This document shows positions 1 to 6,585 of a stretch of DNA of 9,557 nt, piece after piece. Position 1 is the first letter of the stretch, and every line of letters starts with the position of its first letter. The position numbers and the translations under genes were made by a program. The notes beneath the pieces are model-generated. The model saw only the letters and a program-made list of their open reading frames with translations, was not told the origin of the DNA and did no database searches. This DNA comes from Lachnospiraceae bacterium UBA6452 (GTDB lineage Bacteria > Bacillota > Clostridia > Lachnospirales > Lachnospiraceae). The stretch covers positions 1-9,557 of the forward strand of contig DJNY01000050.1 in NCBI GenBank assembly GCA_002441865.1. The letters are read 5' to 3'.

Positions 1-1
1 A

Positions 2-952
2 GTGTCGAAGACACTTTTTTACCTGTATTTAATGCGCGCGCCAAAGGCGGATCTGGTGTACAGTACCTGCATAGATGTGGGTATCTTCCTTATAGTTTTC
101 CTTGCAATGTGGATAACTTATCAAAAGAAAGTGCAAAGGCTTCGCCAGTTTCTTTCCTGCCCGCTGGAAAACAATATGCAGCTTCCGGAGGCGGAAGAAC
201 CATTGGAGGAGCTTTATACCGAGCTGTTTTCCCGTGCGAATGAGGAACGTGCGGAAAATATGCGCAGAGCGGGGCGTGAGAAACAGGAGCAGCGGGAATA
301 CTATGCCAGATGGGTGCACCAGATCAAAACACCGATCGCGGCCATGCAGCTGCTTCTGCAGACGCAGAGGGAAGAAGAACCGGAACGCTGTCAGGAGCAG
401 GAAGAAATAGAGGAGCAGCTTTTCAGGATCGAGCAGTATGTCAGTATGGCACTGCAGTACCAGAGAAAGGACAGCCATGACTATGTCCTGCACTCTACTG
501 CACTGGATGGGATCATCAGGGACTGCATTCATAAATATGCCAGGATGATGATCCGCAAAAAGATCGGTATACGGTATGAAGGCTGTGATCTGACCGTAAC
601 CAGTGATGAAAAATGGCTTTCCTTTGTGGTAGAGCAGCTTCTTTCCAATGCCATTAAATATATGCAGGAGGGCGTTATCACGATACAGGCAGGGCAAAAT
701 GATAAAGAGGCGTTTCTCTGTATCGAAGATCAGGGGATCGGGATCAGACAGGAAGATATCCCGCGTGTTTTTGAACAGGGCTACACGGGATTTAACGGAC
801 ATACGGATAAGCATTCCACCGGGATCGGACTGTATTTGTGTAAGCAGGTGCTGACGAAGCTGGGACATACGATCAGGATCACATCCGGGCCGGGAAAGGG
901 CACGCAGGTATGGATCGGCTTTTCCCTGCAAAAGATAGATATACGGGACTGA
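2..952 (+). CDS. BceS-like intramembrane-sensing histidine kinase, 5' partial
   Basis: This is a two-component sensor kinase of the BceS type. In this family the kinase has two closely spaced membrane helices and little extracellular sensing domain, and detects antimicrobial peptides through its partner BceAB transporter. Counting from the first codon in the window, one membrane helix is visible at about residues 22-40. The H box reads HQIKTP, with the phosphorylated His at 106. The N box has Asn 216 (QLLSNAIKY). The G1 box is DQGIGI at 243-248, the F box lies around 257-265, and the G2 box is STGIGLYL at 272-279. The GTG at position 2 has no visible ribosome binding site, and the expected first membrane helix is missing. 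I therefore read the gene as cut by the window edge, with its true start upstream. The cognate response regulator would be expected just upstream. The bceAB-type genes follow after 119 nt, from a promoter of their own. Confidence 0.9.
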   Translation: MSKTLFYLYLMRAPKADLVYSTCIDVGIFLIVFLAMWITYQKKVQRLRQFLSCPLENNMQLPEAEEPLEELYTELFSRANEERAENMRRAGREKQEQREYYARWVHQIKTPIAAMQLLLQTQREEEPERCQEQEEIEEQLFRIEQYVSMALQYQRKDSHDYVLHSTALDGIIRDCIHKYARMMIRKKIGIRYEGCDLTVTSDEKWLSFVVEQLLSNAIKYMQEGVITIQAGQNDKEAFLCIEDQGIGIRQEDIPRVFEQGYTGFNGHTDKHSTGIGLYLCKQVLTKLGHTIRITSGPGKGTQVWIGFSLQKIDIRD

Positions 953-962
953 CAGCTTCTGC

Positions 963-998
963 CTTACAAAAATGTAAGAAAACAGGCTGAAATGTAAG
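963..998 (+). promoter_or_regulatory. BceR-type response regulator operator with a second half-site
   Basis: The 16-bp perfect palindrome CTTACA-AAAA-TGTAAG occupies 963-978. It contains TTACA-N4-TGTAA, which matches the TNACA-N4-TGTAA pattern described for BceR-like regulators in Bacillus. A second TGTAAG at 993-998 lies exactly 20 bp downstream of the first one, about two helical turns, and its left half-site is degenerate. This fits a strong site plus a weaker site that bind two regulator dimers upstream of the transporter promoter. The palindrome and spacing are seen directly; the regulator is inferred from the neighbouring kinase and transporter. Confidence 0.75.
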
Positions 999-1027
999 CT
1001 GAATCGATGGCTGGCATTTCGGCCTTT

Positions 1028-1036
1028 TGTTATGCT
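1028..1036 (+). promoter_or_regulatory. Putative extended -10 promoter for the transporter operon
   Basis: TGTTATGCT carries an extended -10 TG and a -10 hexamer TATGCT that matches four of six consensus positions. No good -35 box is found at the normal distance (TGGCTG at 1008-1013). This is typical of a promoter that depends on an activator. The operator at 963-998 sits just upstream of the expected -35, where a bound response regulator could contact RNA polymerase. The transcription start is not determined. Confidence 0.45.
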
Positions 1037-1071
1037 GATGGAAAGTGAAAGACAGGAAAGGAAGGAATCAT

Positions 1072-1839
1072 ATGTCTATATTAGAAGTCAGTAACTTAAA
1101 GAAAATTTACACGACCAGATTTGGAGCCAGCCAGGTACAGGCACTTTCCAATATCAGCTTTTCCGTAGAAGAAGGAGAGTATGTTGCGATCATGGGAGAA
1201 TCCGGTTCCGGCAAGACAACGCTGCTCAATATTCTGGCAGCACTGGATCAGCCGACAGACGGCGAAGTGATCCTGAACGGGAAAAAGCTGCAGTCCGTCC
1301 GGGAAAAAGAGATCGCCGCATTCAGACGGAAGCATCTTGGATTTGTGTTTCAGGATTTTAACCTGCTTGACAATTTTAATCTCCGCGACAATATTTATCT
1401 GCCGCTTGTCCTTTCGGATACAAAGTATGCGGAAATGGAGGCGCGGCTGGAGCCTCTTGCAAAGAAGCTTGGTATCAGCCAGCTTCTGGATAAGTTTCCG
1501 TATGAAGTATCGGGCGGACAGAAGCAGCGTGTGGCAGTGGCAAGAGCCCTCATTACAAGACCGGAGCTGATCCTGGCGGATGAACCGACCGGCGCACTGG
1601 ATTCCAAAGCAACAGACAGTCTGTTAAATCTGTTCGGTCAGATCAATCAGGAAGGGCAGACCATTTTAATGGTAACCCACAGTACAAAAGCGGCAAGCCA
1701 TGCGGGACGTGTCCTGTTCATCAAAGACGGCGAGGTGTTCCATCAGCTTTACAGAGGCAATATGACCAACGAACAGCTTTATGCGCGGATCGCAGATACG
1801 CTGACAGTATTACAGGCAGGTGGTGAGCAGCATGAATAA
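1072..1839 (+). CDS. BceA-type ABC transporter ATP-binding protein
   Basis: This cytoplasmic ATPase subunit of a MacB/BceAB-family transporter has 255 residues, the usual size. It would power the permease encoded next to it, a type that removes cell-wall-targeting peptide antibiotics from their lipid targets and also signals to a BceS-type kinase. Visible motifs are Walker A GESGSGKT (42-49), the Q-loop Gln 94 in FQD, the signature VSGGQ (146-150), Walker B LILADE ending in the catalytic Glu 171, the D-loop GALD, and the switch His 203. All key residues are intact. I chose the ATG at 1072 because GGAAGG at 1060-1065 lies six bases before it and the protein then begins MSILEVSNLKK, as is normal for the family. 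An in-frame GTG at 1045 lacks this support. The gene overlaps the permease start by 8 nt, so the two are probably translationally coupled. The antibiotic recognised cannot be read from the sequence. Confidence 0.95.
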   Translation: MSILEVSNLKKIYTTRFGASQVQALSNISFSVEEGEYVAIMGESGSGKTTLLNILAALDQPTDGEVILNGKKLQSVREKEIAAFRRKHLGFVFQDFNLLDNFNLRDNIYLPLVLSDTKYAEMEARLEPLAKKLGISQLLDKFPYEVSGGQKQRVAVARALITRPELILADEPTGALDSKATDSLLNLFGQINQEGQTILMVTHSTKAASHAGRVLFIKDGEVFHQLYRGNMTNEQLYARIADTLTVLQAGGEQHE

Positions 1840-3850
1840 ATTATACAGGAAACTGGCACGAACCAATCTGAAAAACAATAAGCCGCTGTATATTCCCTAT
1901 ATTCTGGCTGGTGTGATGACAGTTGCACTGTTTTATCTGATGGTGTTTCTGAATAACAATCCGGGGCTTGATCAGATACGGGGCAGCTATTATATCGAGA
2001 CGATCATGGGAATGGGTGTTTATATCATCGCCTTTTTCTCCTTTATTTTTCTTTTTTACACAAACAGCTTTATCATCAAGAGGCGGAAAAGAGAGATCGG
2101 CGTTTATAATATCCTGGGGATGGAAAAACGTCATATCGCAAGGGTGCTTTTCATCGAAACGGTCTATGTTGCGGTACTTGCCATTGCAGGCGGTCTGCTC
2201 GTGGGGATCGGTTCTTCCAAGCTGATCCTGATGATGCTGTACCGGCTTTTGGATGTGGAAGAAAATGTTATATTTGTTGTGACAAAGGCAGGCATCACCT
2301 ATGCGATCCCTTACTTTTGCATTCTGTATCTGCTGACATTTGGTTACAATCTTCTGCAGATCCGGCTTTCCAATCCGGTTGCACTTCTGCATGGCAGCAA
2401 TGTCGGGGAAAAGGAGCCGAAGACCAAGATCGTGATGACAGTGCTTGGTCTGGTCTGCATCGGAATCGCTTACTATATTTCTTTTACGACGGAAAATCCG
2501 CTGCAGGTGCTGACACTGTTTTTGGCAGCAGTCATTCTGGTCATTGTCGGAACGTATTTTCTGTTTACGGCGGGCAGCATTGCACTGCTGAAGCTGCTGC
2601 GCAGGGATAAACTTTTTTACTATAATAAAAAGCACTTCAGTGCGGTTTCCGGTCTTTTGTATCGTATGAAGCAAAATGCGGCGGGACTTGCCAGCATCTG
2701 TGTGCTTGCTACGATGGTGCTTGTCATGGTATCGATCACAATCAGCCTGTATGCAGGTGTCGATGATGAACTGTATACCCGTTATCCGCAGGAGCTTTGC
2801 ATCTATTTAAACTATGGAACACCGGGCATGAGCAAGGAAGGCATCGCACAGGAAATCAGACAGGAAGTGGAAAAACAGGGCAGGACGATCACAAAAAGCT
2901 GTGTTTATGAAAAAATTCCGGCATTTACAACGGACGATGGGACGGCATTTTCAGCAGTAACGCAGAAGGAGTACAACGGAAACCAGACAGTCTTATATCT
3001 TGTGACAAGAGAAGATATGCTGCAGATGGATGACAGCCTGCAGGCAGAAGCTGTGCAGCCGGTAAAGCCGGGCAGTGTGCGGATCTATGGTGGGCCGACA
3101 GCTTATAAGGCAGACACGGTCAGTCTTTGGGGAAATGCTTTCTCGGTGGAATCCTCAGAACTTTATCAGAACGATGACGATCTGCATAAGATCAGCATGC
3201 TGAAAGGCTGCTATTATGTGATGTTTGACAGTGAGGAAACGATCAAAAGTGTTTACAGCACATATGGAGACGGACCGATTGATGTCAATGGCGTGATCGG
3301 ATTTGATTATGATGGCAGCAAAGCAGAAAAGATTGCCTGCTACCAGGCTGTGGATTCCCAGCTTGAAAGGATCAAAGCATCTACCGGTGCGGAAAACAGA
3401 ATGGATCTGTATGCGGAAAGCAGGGCATGGAATGAAACAGAGGTCTATGCGCTGTATGGCGGACTGTTTTTCCTGGGTGCTTTTCTGGGGATCATGTTCC
3501 TGATCGTGACGGTAATGCTTATTTTCTACAAACAGATTTCAGAAGGCTATGAGGATAAGGAAAGATATGTTATTATGGAAAAAGTGGGAATGAGCAGTGA
3601 AGAGGTAAAAGAGTCGATCACTTCCCAGATCAGGATCGTATTTTTCCTGCCGCTTATTGTAGCAGCGATCCATGAACTGGCAGCATTTCCGATCGTCAGA
3701 AGACTTCTGGCGCTGCTGAATCTGACCAATGTCAGATTGTATGTGATCTGTATGGGTATCACCTTCCTTCTCTTTTCCGCAATTTATTACATTGTTTTCC
3801 GCATCACGTCCCAGGCGTATTACAGGATCGTAGACGGGAAAGCAAGATAG
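1832..3850 (+). CDS. BceB-type ABC transporter permease (FtsX/MacB-like)
   Basis: This is the membrane subunit of the BceAB-type transporter, with 672 residues. Ten membrane helices can be traced at about 20-40, 60-81, 104-126, 155-173, 198-217, 226-245, 284-308, 541-565, 600-625 and 636-656. The long soluble segment at 309-538, between helices 7 and 8, is the large extracellular domain that defines BceB proteins and is thought to carry substrate and kinase specificity. Such permeases combine resistance to cell-wall-active peptides with flux sensing for the kinase. The ATG at 1832 follows GGTGAG (1822-1827) and overlaps the ATPase stop by 8 nt. The alternative GTG at 1820 would add four residues and is less likely. 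The AEC-family gene begins 8 nt after the stop, so co-transcription is very likely. No frameshift is seen. The ligand is unknown. Confidence 0.93.
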   Translation: MNKLYRKLARTNLKNNKPLYIPYILAGVMTVALFYLMVFLNNNPGLDQIRGSYYIETIMGMGVYIIAFFSFIFLFYTNSFIIKRRKREIGVYNILGMEKRHIARVLFIETVYVAVLAIAGGLLVGIGSSKLILMMLYRLLDVEENVIFVVTKAGITYAIPYFCILYLLTFGYNLLQIRLSNPVALLHGSNVGEKEPKTKIVMTVLGLVCIGIAYYISFTTENPLQVLTLFLAAVILVIVGTYFLFTAGSIALLKLLRRDKLFYYNKKHFSAVSGLLYRMKQNAAGLASICVLATMVLVMVSITISLYAGVDDELYTRYPQELCIYLNYGTPGMSKEGIAQEIRQEVEKQGRTITKSCVYEKIPAFTTDDGTAFSAVTQKEYNGNQTVLYLVTREDMLQMDDSLQAEAVQPVKPGSVRIYGGPTAYKADTVSLWGNAFSVESSELYQNDDDLHKISMLKGCYYVMFDSEETIKSVYSTYGDGPIDVNGVIGFDYDGSKAEKIACYQAVDSQLERIKASTGAENRMDLYAESRAWNETEVYALYGGLFFLGAFLGIMFLIVTVMLIFYKQISEGYEDKERYVIMEKVGMSSEEVKESITSQIRIVFFLPLIVAAIHELAAFPIVRRLLALLNLTNVRLYVICMGITFLLFSAIYYIVFRITSQAYYRIVDGKAR

Positions 3851-3858
3851 AAGGTTGT

Positions 3859-4767
3859 ATGGTTTTACTGAAACAGTTATTGATCTTTCTGTTTATGATG
3901 GTGCTTGGATATGGCATGGCAAAAAAGGGTATCATGGAAGAAAAGGCATGCAGTGCGATCAACTGGCTGCTTGTCAATATTGCGAATCCTGCCCTTGTCA
4001 TATCCGGCAGCATCGGAAATGCAATAGAAAAAAAGGAATTATTGTTTACTCTGCTTCTGGCAGCAGGACTGTATCTGGTCGTGCTGCTTTTGGCATGGCT
4101 GGTGGTTCCGCTTTTCCATGGTACAAAAAAGGAAGCCGGCGTATACAAATGCCTGATCGTATTCGGCAATATCGGATTTATGGGATTCCCGATGATATCG
4201 GCTGTTTATGGGGCGCAGGCACTGATCTATGGTGTGGGCTTTCTGATCCTGTATAATATACTGATCTACAGCTATGGGGAGATTGTTATGGCAGGCAAAC
4301 GGGTGAATGTGATAACTGCCCTGAAAAAATGCTGCAATGTCGGAACGTTTTCCGCACTGATCGCGTTTGTGCTGGCTTACTTTCAGTGGCAGCTTCCGGA
4401 TGCGGTCAATCAGGGGATTTCAATGCTGGGTGATCTGACAGGCCCATTGTGTATGATGGTGATCGGGGCTTCCTTTATAGATGTTACACCAAAAGAACTG
4501 TTTCTGGACTGGAAATTATTTGTGATAGCTGCCATCAGGCTGCTCGTCATTCCGCTTGCTGCGATGCCTGTGATCCGGCTTGTCACAAGTAATGTGACCA
4601 TGCAGGCAGTCTGCTTTGTGATGCTGGCAACGCCTTCCGGAACGATGGTTTCCATGATGGCGCAGGAATGTGGCGGTGAATATATGACAGCCTCGAAAGG
4701 CGTTACCCTGACAATGGTACTGTCGATCCTGACGATGCCACTGTTATTTGCTTTACTGAAGATGTGA
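3859..4767 (+). CDS. AEC-family (auxin efflux carrier-like) membrane transporter
   Basis: This 302-residue, strongly hydrophobic protein has about ten predicted membrane helices in two sets of five, as expected for the AEC family. Family-like signatures are NPALV (43-47), at the helix break in the first half, and FGNIGFMGFP (102-111). Bacterial AEC proteins are secondary carriers, and those characterised move small organic anions such as malate or malonate. AEC belongs to the BART superfamily, which also contains the bile acid/sodium symporters. That link is notable because a bile salt hydrolase gene follows. AAGG precedes the ATG, and the gene starts 8 nt after the permease stop, so it almost certainly belongs to the same transcript. 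The substrate cannot be told from sequence; bile-related anions or the amino acids freed from bile salts are only speculation. The family call is secure and the function is open. Confidence 0.88.
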   Translation: MVLLKQLLIFLFMMVLGYGMAKKGIMEEKACSAINWLLVNIANPALVISGSIGNAIEKKELLFTLLLAAGLYLVVLLLAWLVVPLFHGTKKEAGVYKCLIVFGNIGFMGFPMISAVYGAQALIYGVGFLILYNILIYSYGEIVMAGKRVNVITALKKCCNVGTFSALIAFVLAYFQWQLPDAVNQGISMLGDLTGPLCMMVIGASFIDVTPKELFLDWKLFVIAAIRLLVIPLAAMPVIRLVTSNVTMQAVCFVMLATPSGTMVSMMAQECGGEYMTASKGVTLTMVLSILTMPLLFALLKM

Positions 4768-4832
4768 TTTTGCGGTTGCAGATTTACATGGTGATAAATG
4801 AATCAAAAAATAATAGAAAGAAGGATGCAGAT

Positions 4833-5807
4833 ATGTGTACAGCAGCAACTTATCAGACAAAAGATTTTTATTTCGGACGGACACTGGATTATGAATTTTC
4901 CTATGGAGATGAGATCGTACTAATGCCGCGGAGGTTTCCGGTTTCCTTCCGGTATATGGGGAAAAGAGAAACCCATTATGCGATCCTTGGCATGGCGTAT
5001 GTTGCAGGCGGCTATCCGCTTTACTACGATGCCATCAATGAAAAAGGTGTTGGCATGGCAGGTCTGAATTTTGTCGGAAATGCGGTATACCAGGAAGTGG
5101 AAGAGGGCAGGGAAAATGTGGCACAGTATGAATTCCTGCCATGGATCCTGTCACAGTGTGACAGCGTGCAGGCGGTGCGCAGCCTGCTTTCGAAGATGAA
5201 TCTGGTCGGAACACCATTTTCGGAACAGCTTCCGAGCGCGCAGCTCCACTGGCTGATCGCAGATGCAAAGGAAGCGATCACGGTAGAATGTATGGCGGAC
5301 GGACTGCATATCTATGACAACCCTGCAGGTGTACTGACCAATAATCCACCTTTCCCACAGCAGATGTTCCTGCTGAACCAGTATATGGGGCTTTCTCCAC
5401 GCCAGCCGGAAAATACCTTTTCAGGTGAGCTTGCGCTTACGCCGTACAGTCGTGGCATGGGTGCGATCGGGCTTCCGGGCGATCTGTCCTCTACTTCCCG
5501 ATTTGCAAAGGTGGCATTTACAAAGCTGCATGCGATTTCAGGCGATAGCGAAGAGGAAAGTGTCAGCCAGTTTTTCCATATTCTGGGCAGTGTGGATCAG
5601 CAGAGAGGCTGCTGCGAAGTCGCAGAGGGAAAATACGAGATCACGATCTACACAAGCTGCTGCAATGCAACAAAAGGAATTTACTACTATACAACCTATG
5701 ATAACCACCAGATCTCCGCAGTCGATATGCACAAGGAGGACCTGGATACAGACAGCCTGTATCGTTACCCGGTGCTTACCAAAGGACAGATCTGCTGGCA
5801 GAACTAA
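4833..5807 (+). CDS. bsh: Bile salt hydrolase (choloylglycine hydrolase, Ntn family)
   Basis: This cytoplasmic enzyme cleaves the amide bond of glycine- or taurine-conjugated bile acids, the gateway step of bile acid transformation in the gut. The 324-residue length is typical. The start must be the ATG at 4833, because Cys2 becomes the N-terminal nucleophile after Met removal. AAGGA at 4821-4825, seven bases upstream, supports this; the in-frame start at 4764 would bury the cysteine. Aligned by eye with the Clostridium perfringens enzyme, the catalytic set is complete: Cys2, Arg16, Asp19, Asn79 (AGLNF), Asn170 (VLTN) and Arg223 (TSRF). Asn79 at its position favours bile salt hydrolase over penicillin V acylase, which usually has Tyr there. 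The loop at 203-211 contains Ser-Arg-Gly (206-208), discussed in the findings. A 65-nt gap without a hairpin separates it from the AEC gene, so read-through from the transporter operon is likely, although a separate promoter cannot be excluded. Confidence 0.95.
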   Translation: MCTAATYQTKDFYFGRTLDYEFSYGDEIVLMPRRFPVSFRYMGKRETHYAILGMAYVAGGYPLYYDAINEKGVGMAGLNFVGNAVYQEVEEGRENVAQYEFLPWILSQCDSVQAVRSLLSKMNLVGTPFSEQLPSAQLHWLIADAKEAITVECMADGLHIYDNPAGVLTNNPPFPQQMFLLNQYMGLSPRQPENTFSGELALTPYSRGMGAIGLPGDLSSTSRFAKVAFTKLHAISGDSEEESVSQFFHILGSVDQQRGCCEVAEGKYEITIYTSCCNATKGIYYYTTYDNHQISAVDMHKEDLDTDSLYRYPVLTKGQICWQN

Positions 5808-5822
5808 AAATTTTATTTTTCC

Positions 5823-5854
5823 TGCAACATTTTCCTGTTCTTAACTGTATATAA
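5823..5854 (+). promoter_or_regulatory. Putative ECF-sigma-type promoter of the lipoprotein-sigma-anti-sigma operon
   Basis: TGCAACATTTT at 5823-5833 resembles the TGAAAC-plus-T-run -35 elements used by many ECF sigma factors. Sixteen bases later comes CTGTATATAA (5845-5854), a possible -10 region. It begins 16 bases after the bsh stop and 98 bases before the lipoprotein start, as expected for an autoregulated sigma operon. The TATATA could also be read as a -10 for the housekeeping sigma factor. The call rests on position and on partial matching to known ECF promoters. Confidence 0.45.
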
Positions 5855-5873
5855 GGCAGAAGGAATAAAACCC

Positions 5874-5899
5874 ATACAATCAAAACCCTTATACAATCA
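5874..5899 (+). repeat. Direct repeat ATACAATCA, two copies in the lipoprotein leader
   Basis: ATACAATCA occurs at 5874-5882 and again at 5891-5899, 17 bases from start to start, each copy preceded by a short C-run. Both copies lie between the putative promoter and the lipoprotein ribosome binding site, so they would be in the transcript leader. The second copy also contains TATACA, a possible -10 hexamer. The role is unknown, and chance cannot be excluded at this length. Confidence 0.4.
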
Positions 5900-5920
5900 G
5901 GAAAGCGAGGAAAATGTAAC

Positions 5921-6571
5921 ATGAAAAGAAATCTAATTTTGGCAATGATGGCAATGACAATGGTGGCAATGACAGGCTGTGGCAGTCAGAAAGCAGATGA
6001 TCTGCAGGAAATTCAGACGGACATGACAGAACAGGCACCGTCACAGGAGCAGGCGAATAAAACCGGTGGAACGGAGCTGGCAGAGCAGACAGAGGAAAAG
6101 CAGACGGATGATGTACAGATCCCGAATCCATTCGTAGATTGTGCAAGCTTTGAGGAAGCGGCAAAATTAGCCGGTTTTGATTTTACTGCACCGGATCTGG
6201 TGGAAGGTTATGAAAGGTATACGATCTCTGCAGTGGAAAATGAGCTGGCACAGATCATCTACTATAATGAAGATTCCATTTCGCAGGCAGATGACGAAAC
6301 ATTAAATAAAACTGACTGGGAAACAGTGGATTTCAGTTCGCATGATGTACTGATCCGTAAAGGTAAGGGCACGGATGATATCAGTGGTGACTATAACACA
6401 TATGATGAAACCTCTATGCTGACAGTAGGTGCCAGAGCTGTAACAGTGAGAAGCAGCAACGGTAAAATTTATGTTGCAACATGGACAGATCAGGAGTACA
6501 GTTATGCAATTGATGCATCGGACGGCATGACAGAAGATGAGATCACTGCACTGGTAGAGAAAGTGAAGTAA
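5921..6571 (+). CDS. Lipoprotein with a domain related to the neighbouring anti-sigma factor
   Basis: This 216-residue protein has a lipoprotein signal peptide, with a basic MKR start, a methionine-rich hydrophobic stretch and the lipobox-like MTGC, so Cys20 would be lipid-modified and the protein anchored outside the membrane. Residues 21-68 form a Gln/Glu-rich linker of low complexity. Residues 75-216 form a folded domain. It resembles the outer part of the anti-sigma factor two genes downstream: both have an AGF/VGF segment, a matching strand pattern, an identical DISGDYN (153-159 here, 147-153 there), a Tyr-Ala-Tyr/Tyr-Ser-Tyr segment near the end, and a closing acidic helix with TEDE/TEEE. 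This fold looks like the DUF4367 group of anti-sigma sensor domains, an assignment from memory. GAGG at 5907-5910 precedes the ATG. The sigma gene starts 14 bases after its stop. A co-sensor or decoy role is inferred; no enzyme motif is visible. Confidence 0.88.
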   Translation: MKRNLILAMMAMTMVAMTGCGSQKADDLQEIQTDMTEQAPSQEQANKTGGTELAEQTEEKQTDDVQIPNPFVDCASFEEAAKLAGFDFTAPDLVEGYERYTISAVENELAQIIYYNEDSISQADDETLNKTDWETVDFSSHDVLIRKGKGTDDISGDYNTYDETSMLTVGARAVTVRSSNGKIYVATWTDQEYSYAIDASDGMTEDEITALVEKVK

Positions 6572-6578
6572 AGGCGGA
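6571..6578 (+). promoter_or_regulatory. Ribosome binding site that decides the GTG start of the sigma gene
   Basis: AAGGCGGA differs by one base from AAGGAGGA and ends seven bases before the GTG at 6586. The later in-frame ATG codons at 6613, 6616, 6664 and 6667 have no comparable Shine-Dalgarno sequence. The site overlaps the last base of the lipoprotein stop codon, which links translation of the two genes. Confidence 0.6.
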
Positions 6579-6585
6579 CAGAGCT

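Noticed and set aside
2..4. GTG at the left edge as the true start of the histidine kinase
   Set aside because: No upstream sequence is available to show a ribosome binding site, and the first membrane helix typical of BceS-like kinases would be missing, so truncation by the window is the better reading.
29..931. Long open frame on the - strand opposite the histidine kinase
   Set aside because: It is a shadow of the kinase gene: it has no ribosome binding site, no recognisable protein and a low-complexity Phe/Leu/Arg composition, whereas the + strand frame has all kinase boxes.
1841..2674. Long open frame on the - strand opposite the permease gene
   Set aside because: Its translation is rich in Gln, His, Cys and Lys without motifs, as expected for the antisense of a membrane protein gene, and it has no start context.
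4764..4832. Upstream in-frame start for the bile salt hydrolase
   Set aside because: It would place 23 residues before the nucleophile Cys2, which must be N-terminal after Met removal; the ATG at 4833 has a good ribosome binding site.
5809..5823. AT-only inverted repeat AAAAAT-TTT-ATTTTT after bsh as a terminator
   Set aside because: The stem is six A-T pairs with no GC content and would be too unstable to act as an intrinsic terminator.
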